Source: Candidatus Culexmicrobium profundum
GTDB taxonomy: Archaea; Thermoproteota; Methanomethylicia; Culexarchaeales; Culexmicrobiaceae
Length of the DNA stretch: 23,275 nt
Assembly (NCBI GenBank): GCA_025061245.1
Contig: JANZKD010000008.1
Coordinates: 1 to 23,275 of the forward strand
Direction: 5' to 3'
The notes beneath the pieces were generated by a model. It had not been told where the DNA came from. It was given only the letters and a program-made list of their open reading frames with translations, and made no database searches. Below, piece by piece: positions 1-6,886 of the stretch (positions within the stretch are counted from its first letter, which is position 1; each line of letters opens with the position of its first letter). The position numbers and the translations under genes were made by a program.

Positions 1-1
1 A

Positions 2-139
2 TATTTAAACACATTAAAAAGCATTGAAGAGTTTGAAGCAGCAATCAAAAATAAAGCAAAACAGTTTACTAAAATTTTTGAATACATTCAAGTTAAATAC
101 TATAATAAAGTTATGGATGCATGGATATCTAAGCATTAG
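2..139 (+). CDS. C-terminal fragment of an unknown protein (cut by window edge)
   Basis: The second reading frame is open from the left edge for 45 codons and ends at a TAG at 137-139. The visible peptide is charged and probably helical, with many Lys, Glu and aromatic residues, and ends MDAWISKH. No start codon lies inside the window, so this would be the end of a gene that begins to the left. It converges on the HMG-CoA reductase gene, with about 60 nt between the two stops. The tail shows no recognisable domain or motif. An open stretch this short can occur by chance, so the call rests on the lack of stops, the plausible amino-acid make-up and the convergent layout. Confidence 0.5.
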   Translation, partial: YLNTLKSIEEFEAAIKNKAKQFTKIFEYIQVKYYNKVMDAWISKH

Positions 140-161
140 TTAAATAAAATGGCAGTTCACA

Positions 162-192
162 GTAAGCATAGCCTATAGTTTTATCAGCTTAC
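162..192. repeat. Inverted repeat in a convergent intergenic region, possible terminator
   Basis: GTAAGC at 162-167 is matched by GCTTAC at 187-192, with a 19-nt loop between. A short GTTTTG follows on the plus strand. It lies between two converging stop codons, so a weak bidirectional terminator is possible. The stem is only 6 bp and could be chance. Confidence 0.22.
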
Positions 193-201
193 GTTTTGTC
201 A

Positions 202-1473
202 CTATTTACTTGACCTTAATTTCATGAGAATCTCTTTAGCCTTATCGAGTCTTATGATTCTTATCTTAACCATCTCATCTACAACTTTATCTATTTCATC
301 TCCAACTGCTCCAGCCATAATAGCTATATTTCTAGCATGAAGTTTCATATGCCCCTTTTGAATTCCTTCAGTGGCAAGTGCTCTTATTGCCGCCAAATTT
401 TGTGTTAATCCCACCGCACCCATGATTTCAGCTAACTCAGTGCCACTTTTCACACCTAAAATTTTCAAGCAAACTTTAGCTATTGGATTTGTCCTTGTTG
501 CTCCTCCAATTATCCCAACAGCTATTGGTATTTCTATCCATCCAATCAAGTCACCATTTTCATCTTTTTCCCAGACAGTTAAGGGCATATATCTGCCAAA
601 CCTAGCTGCATAGGCATGCGCTCCTGCCTCTAAAGCCCTGGTATCATTGCCTGTAGCTAGTGCAACTGCTATTATTCCATTCATTATCCCCTTATTGTGT
701 GTAGCTGCTCTATAAGGGTCGGCTGCTGCAAAGGCATAAGCATAAATTATTCCATCAACTACATCCTCCCCACCAAGAACTTCTTTGGGAACCCTAGTGT
801 ATGCTCTAACTAAGCGTTTATCTGCTAGGTTGGAAAGTATTCTTAAGTATACTTTGCCTCCAGTTATCTTTTCAATGTATGGTGCTACTGCTTCAGCCAT
901 AGTATTAACTGCATTTGCACCCATTGCATCCTTAACATCAACTATCAAGTGTGTTATCACCATTGGTCCAAGCATCGACTCAATTATTCTAACTTCAAGA
1001 TCCTTTGCTCCTCCACCAAGCCTAACTAGTATTGGGTCCTGCTTATTAGCTAATTCTAAAATTTCATCTTTATGACTTAGAATAGCATATTTTGCCTTGT
1101 AGGGTGAAAGAACACCTACAAGTTGTATTTGACCAATCATAAATGGTCCAGTGCTTTGAGTAAAAATTCCTCCACCAGCTCTTGTCAATTTTGCAGCATG
1201 ACTTGCAGCAGCCACTACGGAGGGCTCTTCAATAGCCATTGGAATAAGATAATCTTTCCCATTGATTAGAAAGTTAACTGCAATTCCTAAGGGCAGTTCA
1301 AGGGTTCCAATAACGTTTTCAATCATCTTGTCTGCTAATTCAAGCGAAAGTCTACCTGTCTTTGTTAACAATTCAACTTCGTCATCACTTAGATTGGCAA
1401 ATTCCTTCACTTTCATTAATCGCTCATGTACAGATAACTTATAGAAGCCGGGGATACGTGAGGTTTTACTCAT
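202..1473 (-). CDS. Hydroxymethylglutaryl-CoA reductase, class II (degradative type)
   Basis: This cytosolic enzyme interconverts HMG-CoA and mevalonate, four electrons per turn, with NAD(P)(H). At 423 residues it matches the compact soluble class II form (Pseudomonas mevalonii, 428 residues) and has no membrane domain. The catalytic residues known for that enzyme are visible: Glu83 in IEEPSVVAAAS, the DAMGAN substrate-binding motif from residue 182, Lys261 in HNKGIMNG, Asp277 in ATGNDTRA and the C-terminal His375 in GHMKLHARN. The ATG start has a GGAGG site at 1481-1485, 7 nt upstream. The gene is divergent from etfB. In archaea, where mevalonate feeds ether-lipid isoprenoids, this enzyme probably works in the biosynthetic direction despite the family name. 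That is inference, because no other mevalonate gene is nearby. The family assignment itself is firm. Confidence 0.95.
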   Translation of the reverse strand: MSKTSRIPGFYKLSVHERLMKVKEFANLSDDEVELLTKTGRLSLELADKMIENVIGTLELPLGIAVNFLINGKDYLIPMAIEEPSVVAAASHAAKLTRAGGGIFTQSTGPFMIGQIQLVGVLSPYKAKYAILSHKDEILELANKQDPILVRLGGGAKDLEVRIIESMLGPMVITHLIVDVKDAMGANAVNTMAEAVAPYIEKITGGKVYLRILSNLADKRLVRAYTRVPKEVLGGEDVVDGIIYAYAFAAADPYRAATHNKGIMNGIIAVALATGNDTRALEAGAHAYAARFGRYMPLTVWEKDENGDLIGWIEIPIAVGIIGGATRTNPIAKVCLKILGVKSGTELAEIMGAVGLTQNLAAIRALATEGIQKGHMKLHARNIAIMAGAVGDEIDKVVDEMVKIRIIRLDKAKEILMKLRSSK

Positions 1474-1546
1474 AAATTTTCCTCCGACATAAATTGACTT
1501 TTACACAATAAAAACTTAGTGAAATAGTTGATGCTAAACGTTAAAT

Positions 1547-1560
1547 TTTACATGTGTAAA
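1547..1560. promoter_or_regulatory. Palindromic candidate operator in the HMG-CoA reductase/etfB divergent region
   Basis: TTTACA, a two-base spacer TG, then TGTAAA form a perfect 6+6 inverted repeat. It begins inside or just after an AT-rich TATA-like stretch (about 1540-1550) and ends 22 nt before the etfB ATG. Its likely place is therefore between TATA box and transcription start, where archaeal repressors often bind. A partial copy (TTTTACACAA, 1499-1508) lies nearer the HMG-CoA reductase start. No regulator gene is adjacent. Confidence 0.35.
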
Positions 1561-1582
1561 TGATTTTACGGGGGACTAATTA

Positions 1583-2359
1583 ATGAAAATAGCGGTGTGC
1601 ATTAAGCAAGCCATAGATGTTTCACAGTTAAGAGTAGATCCCACCACTAGAAAACCTGTGATTACAGGAGTGCCAAGGAAAATGAGTGACATTGATAGAA
1701 ATGCTGTTGAAGAAGCAGTTAGAATAAAGGAGAAACATGGAGGGAAAATTACTGCAATAACATTTGGCTCTGAAAAGGCAAGAGAAGTATTGAGAGAAGC
1801 ATTAGCCATGGGTGTAGATGAAGGAGTTTTAATTCTGAATGAAAAACTTGAAAATGCAGACACTTATATAACATCGGAAATATTGGCAGCTGCACTCAAT
1901 AAATATGGACCCTTCAACTTAATATTATGTGGAGAGGCAACCATTGACTCTTATTCTGGTCAAGTTGGCCCGAGAATTGCTGAAATACTAAATATTCCAT
2001 GCGTAACTTATGTAAGAGCAATTCAAATTGCTGACGAAAAAGTGATTGTAGAAAGAGATTTAGAAGAAAAATATGAAAAAGTAGAAGTCAATTTACCTGC
2101 ATTATTAGTTGTTACAAGAGAGATTAATGTTCCACGGCTACCTCCACTAATGGCCATTTTACGAGCCTCAAAGAAACCTATTGAAAAAATAACGTTAAAT
2201 GATTTAAAGATCGATGTAAAGGAACCAGCAGTTGAAATTCTAGACGTTTATGCTCCAGAAATGAAGCGGAAGATGCATATCATAAAGGATAAACCAATTG
2301 ATGAAGCAGTTCAGGAACTCATAGAATTATTAGTCAAAGAGGGAGTTTTGGGAGGTTAA
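1583..2359 (+). CDS. etfB: Electron transfer flavoprotein, beta subunit (FixA/EtfB family)
   Basis: This is the smaller subunit of the ETF heterodimer, which carries electrons between acyl-CoA or other flavin dehydrogenases and a downstream acceptor in the cytosol. It opens with the ETF-beta strand MKIAVCIKQ. Residues 116-130 hold the nucleotide-binding loop (CGEATIDSYSGQVGP), and residues 171-200 the conserved LPALLVVTRE...PRLPPLMAILRASKK segment. Its 258 residues are normal for the family. A G-rich site (GGGGGA, 1570-1575) precedes the ATG. The gene abuts etfA and is surely co-transcribed with it. Whether this ETF bifurcates electrons (FAD in this subunit) or not (AMP) cannot be read safely from the sequence. 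The physiological partner is unknown; candidates in the window are the acyl-CoA dehydrogenase and the Hdr proteins. Confidence 0.93.
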   Translation: MKIAVCIKQAIDVSQLRVDPTTRKPVITGVPRKMSDIDRNAVEEAVRIKEKHGGKITAITFGSEKAREVLREALAMGVDEGVLILNEKLENADTYITSEILAAALNKYGPFNLILCGEATIDSYSGQVGPRIAEILNIPCVTYVRAIQIADEKVIVERDLEEKYEKVEVNLPALLVVTREINVPRLPPLMAILRASKKPIEKITLNDLKIDVKEPAVEILDVYAPEMKRKMHIIKDKPIDEAVQELIELLVKEGVLGG

Positions 2360-2362
2360 ATG

Positions 2363-3328
2363 ATGGTTGAAGAGATCTGGGTATTCTCTGAAGATATAGA
2401 TTTAACTCAAGAATTATTGTCAAAGGCAAGTGAAATAGCTTCAAAGCTCAATTATAAAACTGCTGCAATCATACTTGCGAGTAGTATTGAAAACGTATCA
2501 GAACTCTTCCAATACGGTGCTGATAAGATATATACACTTGAAGATGAGAGACTAGAGAAAATTATCCCTGAAGTTCACGCCGACATTTTAGTCAAAATGA
2601 TTGACAAGTACACTCCAATTGCAATAATTATCAGTTCAACGAAAAATGGAAAAGATATAGCTTCAAAAATAGCAGCCAGACTGAAACTTGGATGTGTAAC
2701 TGAATGCATAGATGTTGACTATGACATTAATATGAATGTATTCAAAGTTAAGAAAACAGTTTATGCTGGAAAAGCCATTGCAACTGAAATTATTAAATCG
2801 AAACCTGCAGTCATCACTGTTCCACCAAGAACATTTGAAGCAATAAAAGGGGAGAAAAGGGAAGGTGAAATAGTAAAAATAAGCGAAATCGAAATAATAT
2901 CTCCTCGAATTAAGATAGTTGAGGAAAGAGAAAAAGAGATTAGAGGAGTTCCATTAGAAGAAGCGGAGATACTTGTAGTCGGTGGAAGAGGATTTAAACG
3001 TAAAGAAGATTTTAAAATGCTCGAGGAATTAGCAGAACTATTAAAAGGACAAGTTTCATGTTCAAGACCTATATCAGCAGACTTAAAATGGCTTCCAGAT
3101 TGGGTGGGGCTTTCAGGACATAAAGTTAAACCTAAATTATATATCGGATTTGGTGTTTCAGGTGCAGTTCAACATTTAGCTGGAATACAGGGATCAAAAA
3201 TAATTGTTGCGGTTAATAAGGATCCTGAAGCTCCAATATTTAAAGCTGCAGATTATGGAATTGTAGGAGATTTATACGAGGTACTTCCCGCATTAATCAG
3301 AGCCCTTCGAGGGAGGAAATCCTCTTAG
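2363..3328 (+). CDS. etfA: Electron transfer flavoprotein, alpha subunit (FixB/EtfA family)
   Basis: This is the FAD-carrying large subunit of ETF. Counting from the upstream ATG at 2360, residues 1-190 form the N-terminal alpha/beta domain. The FAD domain follows, with VVGGRG at 206-211, CSRPISADLKWLPDWVGLSG at 234-253, and the ETF-alpha signature LYIGFGVSGAVQHLAG with KDPEAPIFKAADYG to about 300. It has no N-terminal ferredoxin extension. Two ATGs are in tandem. The GGAGGT site at 2351-2356, inside the etfB end, is 3 nt from the first and 6 nt from the second, so 2363 is preferred. The last 36 nt overlap the end of an antisense zinc-protein gene, and a hairpin with a U-rich tract at the stop probably ends the transcript. 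Confidence 0.93.
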   Translation: MVEEIWVFSEDIDLTQELLSKASEIASKLNYKTAAIILASSIENVSELFQYGADKIYTLEDERLEKIIPEVHADILVKMIDKYTPIAIIISSTKNGKDIASKIAARLKLGCVTECIDVDYDINMNVFKVKKTVYAGKAIATEIIKSKPAVITVPPRTFEAIKGEKREGEIVKISEIEIISPRIKIVEEREKEIRGVPLEEAEILVVGGRGFKRKEDFKMLEELAELLKGQVSCSRPISADLKWLPDWVGLSGHKVKPKLYIGFGVSGAVQHLAGIQGSKIIVAVNKDPEAPIFKAADYGIVGDLYEVLPALIRALRGRKSS

Positions 3329-3550
3329 AAAACTCTCCAATATTTTTTCTTCTTTTGACTTAAACTTAGATAGGGGACCATTACATTTTGGGCAGCGATA
3401 ATTGAATTGATTTGCATGATAAGCACATAAAGCTACTTTACATTTCTCACATTGGACAATGGGCGGTAAAGTACAATCCTTAAAACTACACTTACCCTCC
3501 AATATCCTTAACGCTGCATAAGCTGCAAATCCACTAATGAAAGGATGCAT
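3293..3550 (-). CDS. Small protein with two predicted zinc sites (cross-brace-like)
   Basis: About 85 residues. Eight potential zinc ligands are spaced as Cys22-x4-Cys27, Cys35-x2-Cys38, Cys43-x2-His46 and Cys54-x2-Cys57 (numbered from a TTG one codon upstream at 3553). That makes two zinc sites, possibly interleaved as in B-box or RING folds. A short hydrophobic N-terminus (FISGFAAYAALRIL) precedes them and a basic tail follows. I do not recognise a named family. A TATA-like ATTATAAG at 3575-3582 lies 25-32 nt before the ATG and no Shine-Dalgarno is present, which suggests a leaderless transcript. The 3' end overlaps the etfA 3' end by 36 nt. The ordered Cys pairs argue for a real gene. A role in protein or nucleic-acid binding is only inference. 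Confidence 0.72.
   Translation of the reverse strand: MHPFISGFAAYAALRILEGKCSFKDCTLPPIVQCEKCKVALCAYHANQFNYRCPKCNGPLSKFKSKEEKILESFLRGFPPSKGSD
3313..3357 (+). terminator. Probable terminator of the etfBA transcript
   Basis: GAGGA, a two-base loop, then TCCTC (3313-3324) form a short hairpin at the etfA stop codon. A T-rich tract (TATTTTTTCTTCTTTT, 3341-3356) follows on the plus strand, as expected for archaeal U-tract termination. It lies within the antisense zinc-protein gene. Confidence 0.45.
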
Positions 3551-3617
3551 CAAGTTTAAATCACAATATTAAGACTTATAATGAGAGTTAAAAAGTTATC
3601 GAGGGATGGTTATTGAG

Positions 3618-4190
3618 ATGGTTACTGAAAATTTAGAAGAAGTAGTAATGAAATTTCTAACGAATATAATTAACAGTTTTATTGAGACAGCTCCATATAT
3701 TATTGGTGCATTAATAACCCTAGCGATCTCATATGGAATCTATAGATTATTGAGAAAGACACTGAGTATAGCCTTAGATAAAAGTAAAATGCCAAAAGCT
3801 TTAATTAGCATGGCACTTTCAATATTCAGTTTAATCTATTGGTATTTTAGCGCAACAGCAATTTTAGGGATGATTCCGGGACTAGAAGCATTGGCATCAG
3901 CTATGGGTAATGTCATCTCATTCTTCTCCATGGGAGTAGGCATTGCAACATCAGGTTTAATTAAAGACTTAGTTTCAGGAATAATGCTAGTTTCAGACAA
4001 AAACTTTCAGGTAGGAATAAAAGTTAAAGTAGCTGGTGTTGAGGGAGTAATTAAGGAGATAGATATCAGAAGAACTAGAATTGAAGATGATAAAGGAAAT
4101 ATTTATATTATACCTAACAATGTAATTGAACCTTCAATATGGACTATTAAAAGAGAAACTGCTTCCTCAGAAAGTTTAAATCATCAATAA
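3618..4190 (+). CDS. Small MscS-type mechanosensitive channel
   Basis: An integral membrane protein expected to open under membrane tension and release small solutes. Counting from an upstream in-frame ATG at 3606, three hydrophobic helices lie near residues 24-46, 62-85 and 95-117. The third, a Gly/Ala-rich pore-like helix, runs into the MscS signature (KDLVSGIMLVSDKNFQVG) and the beta domain (VKVAGVEGVIKEIDIRRTRI, then IYIIPNNVI). The protein stops soon after the beta domain, so it lacks the C-terminal alpha/beta domain that forms the cytoplasmic cage in E. coli MscS (286 residues; about 190 here). The GAGGG at 3601-3605 touches the 3606 ATG but is well spaced from the ATG at 3618, so 3618 is the likelier start. 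It is 34 nt upstream of hdrC. Confidence 0.85.
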   Translation: MVTENLEEVVMKFLTNIINSFIETAPYIIGALITLAISYGIYRLLRKTLSIALDKSKMPKALISMALSIFSLIYWYFSATAILGMIPGLEALASAMGNVISFFSMGVGIATSGLIKDLVSGIMLVSDKNFQVGIKVKVAGVEGVIKEIDIRRTRIEDDKGNIYIIPNNVIEPSIWTIKRETASSESLNHQ

Positions 4191-4224
4191 TATAAACTAC
4201 ACAGGTATAATGGAGGATTAAATT

Positions 4225-4746
4225 GTGGGCGAAGCTGTTACAAGCTTAACTAAAGTTTCTAAACGAGAATTACTTGAAAAAATCTTAGAAATTCCAGGAG
4301 ATCAAAAACCATTGAACTGCATGCAGTGTGGAAAGTGTACCAGTGGATGCACAATAATGGTTCTACTTGAAAACTATCCACATAGAGTTGTCGACAAGGT
4401 TAGACTTGGATTAATTGAGGAGCTATTAAGGTCAGATGTAATATGGGCCTGTACACAGTGTTTGAAATGTAAAGAAGCTTGCCCTCAACGTGTTTCACCC
4501 GTTGAAGTATTTTTAGCTCTAAGAAACCTATCCATAAATGAAGGCGCAAGTTTACCTGAAGCTTATATGAAAATGCTTAGTTCAACTTTAGAAACAGGTT
4601 TTATCCAAGAACAAGTAGAAGTAATTGGGAGTGATGGGGAGACATATACCCGAGAAAAACTAGGATTACCATTGATAAAGGGTCCTAAAAAACTAGAGAA
4701 ATATCAACTAGCAGTAATGACTGCTTTTGAGAAAACTAGTAGGTGA
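4225..4746 (+). CDS. hdrC: Heterodisulfide reductase subunit C-like 4Fe-4S protein
   Basis: This electron-relay subunit passes electrons from HdrA to HdrB through two [4Fe-4S] clusters. Two cluster motifs are present, Cys32-x2-Cys35-x2-Cys38-x3-Cys42 (CMQCGKCTSGC) and Cys76-x2-Cys79-x2-Cys82-x3-Cys86-Pro (CTQCLKCKEACP). The spacing and the following VSPVEVFLALRN segment are typical of HdrC. Length is 173 residues. The start is a GTG with GGAGGA at 4212-4217, 7 nt upstream. The stop overlaps the upstream end of the hdrB reading frame, so the two are translationally linked. Similar subunits occur in many non-methanogens, so the family alone does not show that CoM-S-S-CoB is the substrate. Confidence 0.9.
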   Translation: MGEAVTSLTKVSKRELLEKILEIPGDQKPLNCMQCGKCTSGCTIMVLLENYPHRVVDKVRLGLIEELLRSDVIWACTQCLKCKEACPQRVSPVEVFLALRNLSINEGASLPEAYMKMLSSTLETGFIQEQVEVIGSDGETYTREKLGLPLIKGPKKLEKYQLAVMTAFEKTSR

Positions 4747-4751
4747 TGAAG

Positions 4752-5621
4752 ATGGAGTATGTTTTCTATCCAGGATGCACAGTTTTAACCGAGCAATATG
4801 GCTATGAAATTTCAACAAGAAAGGTTATGAATACACTAGGAATCAAGCTTATAGACCCTGAAAACATTTCATGTTGCGGTATGCCTTTAAGAAGCATAAA
4901 CGCTTATGGATGGATTTATCTTTCAGCTAGAAATATGGCGATTCTTAGAGAATATAATAAAGAAATAATGCTACTATGCAACTGGTGTCATCTATCATTC
5001 ACCCATGTTAAGAAAATACTAAGAGAAGATGAAGAGTTGAGATCTTGGGTTAATGAAGTATTAAAAGAAGAAGATTTAGAATATAAAGGTGACTTAAAGT
5101 TTAAACATGTTATTGAAGTTTTGTATGATGATGTAGGATTAGACAATCTTAAAGGCTTGATTAAGCTAAATCTTGAGGGATTAACGTTTTCTCCGCATTC
5201 AGGATGTCAATTTATTAGACCCACTGAGCTTGGTAGACCAGACAATGCAATTGAACCCGTAAAGCTTTCAAAGTTAATTGAAATTTTAGGAGCAAACGCT
5301 AAGCCACATATAGGATGGCTTGAATGTTGTGGATGGGCAATTTCAAAGACAAATATGGATTCAGGGTTAACGTTGGCAGGCAATAGGATTAAGGCTGCAA
5401 GTGAAGCTGGAGTAGATGGAATAGTAATTATTTGTCCTCATGGAGCAGAAATGCTTGATAAAAGACAAGAAGAAGCATTAAAAATTATTGGATCAAAAAC
5501 TCCGCTACCTGTAATGTATTATACACAGTTATTAGGTTTAGCCTTAGGCTTAAAGCCAAAGGAGCTAGGCCTACAATTAAATAAATCAAGCATAAGTAAA
5601 ATTTTAGAAAAGATCACATGA
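4752..5621 (+). CDS. hdrB: Heterodisulfide reductase subunit B-like protein with an incomplete second CCG motif
   Basis: This family carries CCG domains that in methanogen HdrB bind two non-cubane iron-sulfur clusters and reduce a disulfide. Counting from the 4752 ATG, the first domain is complete: Cys9 (YPGC), Cys41-Cys42 (SCCG), and Cys76 and Cys79 (CNWC). The second has Cys152 (HSGC), Cys192-Cys193 (ECCG) and Cys228, but the expected last ligand is glycine (CPHG instead of CPxC). The start is preferred over an upstream GTG (4743) and ATG (4746) because AGGTGA at 4741-4746 is 5 nt before it, and because it puts the first three cysteines at 9, 41 and 42 as in methanogen HdrB. It ends 8 nt inside the convergent larA-like gene. 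Confidence 0.9.
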   Translation: MEYVFYPGCTVLTEQYGYEISTRKVMNTLGIKLIDPENISCCGMPLRSINAYGWIYLSARNMAILREYNKEIMLLCNWCHLSFTHVKKILREDEELRSWVNEVLKEEDLEYKGDLKFKHVIEVLYDDVGLDNLKGLIKLNLEGLTFSPHSGCQFIRPTELGRPDNAIEPVKLSKLIEILGANAKPHIGWLECCGWAISKTNMDSGLTLAGNRIKAASEAGVDGIVIICPHGAEMLDKRQEEALKIIGSKTPLPVMYYTQLLGLALGLKPKELGLQLNKSSISKILEKIT

Positions 5622-6876
5622 CTTCGTCATAATTAACTTTAGGTACGATCATTGAAGCATTATCTAAAATTATCACCTTAGAATCTTTCCCCTTAAGTTT
5701 AATAGCGCTATCTATTGTATCTTGAAGATTAGTAAATGGTTTTATACGTATTTTTTCTAAGATGTCCTTGCTCATGCTTGTCACAGCCCATATTTCAGCC
5801 CATGTTTGGAGTTCAGCAATTTTAGCTGCTTTATGATAACCTAGTCGATATTCTTTTCTAATTTTCTCTAAAACCTCACTTGGGTCACTTGCACTTGATA
5901 ATAAATTATAGAAGTTTGGTGGACCTATACCTTCATTGCAAGCTGCAACTAAAATGAGTATTCCATTCCTTTTTAGAGCTAACTTAGCGTGTTCTATCGC
6001 TTTATGAGCTTGATATAAATTAATGTCTAAGGGGGGATGTGCAATTGCAATTACGATGTCAGCTTTCTCTTTGATGGGAACACAATAAGTGTTCATTGCA
6101 ACCTCCACACCTTTATAAAATGAAGAATTAATGTGACCTGCTGAAGCATAATGTATTCTATGTTCACCATTAAGTACAGTCATTATTGAAAATATATCTT
6201 CATATCTGTTAAACAATTTTAGCGCATCCATCATATCTTCATGGACAGGATTACCCTTAAGAGCTAGTGGCATTGCTCTTTCATCTAATGCAAGTTTATG
6301 ATTTTGCTCCGTGGATTCATATGCTGTTGTTCCAGGTAGAAGAAATTTTCTTCCACCAGTAAATCCTGCAAAATAATGCGGTTCAATTGATCCTATGACA
6401 ATTATCTTGTCACTCTTAATGAGAATATCATTTACTAATATCGATGTCCCAAAAACTGTTTCACCAATATAGGTTAACTTATTGTAGTCTCTGCAATCAT
6501 GAATTGCAATTTTTTCTCGATACTTATCATAGAATTTCCCAAATATTCGTCGCAACTCAATTTCATTAGGAGGTCTATGCGTACCACTTGCCACTATGAA
6601 TGTCATATTATAATGTTTAATATCTTCATGAATACAGCTTAATATCTTAGCTGTCGGTGTGGGACGTTCATGATCATTAACAACAACAGCAATATGCTTT
6701 GCATCTGATAGGAAGGAAGACAAGCAGGACGAATCTAAAGGGCTATTAAGAGCTAGTTTAACTACTACTGATTCATTAACCATACTAATCTCTTTAGGAG
6801 CTAACACTTCAACATCGAGACTATCAGGTAAATGCAATTTTCTAACTCGATTTGAGTAGTGATAATTAAGAATCAA
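5614..6876 (-). CDS. LarA-family nickel-dependent 2-hydroxyacid racemase/epimerase
   Basis: LarA enzymes interconvert stereoisomers of 2-hydroxyacids such as lactate with a covalently bound nickel-pincer nucleotide. The key residues of Lactiplantibacillus LarA have counterparts here, numbered from an upstream GTG at 6885: Asp71 and Arg74 (VNDHERPTP), His103 (GTHRP), His170 and the pincer-binding Lys180 (EPHYFAGFTGGRK), nickel-ligand His196 (EQNHK), Gln292 and Lys295 (QAHKA). Length is full, about 420 residues. A TTG at 6876 is the favoured start because AAGGTGG lies just before it. The gene sits 1-10 nt downstream of hdrA, so they form one operon. LarB, LarC and LarE, which make the cofactor, are absent from the window. 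The substrate is unknown; the family includes lactate, malate and other hydroxyacid enzymes. Confidence 0.9.
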   Translation of the reverse strand: MILNYHYSNRVRKLHLPDSLDVEVLAPKEISMVNESVVVKLALNSPLDSSCLSSFLSDAKHIAVVVNDHERPTPTAKILSCIHEDIKHYNMTFIVASGTHRPPNEIELRRIFGKFYDKYREKIAIHDCRDYNKLTYIGETVFGTSILVNDILIKSDKIIVIGSIEPHYFAGFTGGRKFLLPGTTAYESTEQNHKLALDERAMPLALKGNPVHEDMMDALKLFNRYEDIFSIMTVLNGEHRIHYASAGHINSSFYKGVEVAMNTYCVPIKEKADIVIAIAHPPLDINLYQAHKAIEHAKLALKRNGILILVAACNEGIGPPNFYNLLSSASDPSEVLEKIRKEYRLGYHKAAKIAELQTWAEIWAVTSMSKDILEKIRIKPFTNLQDTIDSAIKLKGKDSKVIILDNASMIVPKVNYDEVM

Positions 6877-6886
6877 CTCTTCCACC

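Noticed and set aside
371..1444. Three open frames on the plus strand across the HMG-CoA reductase gene
   Set aside because: All are antisense to a gene whose catalytic residues are intact; none has a plausible start region or domain.
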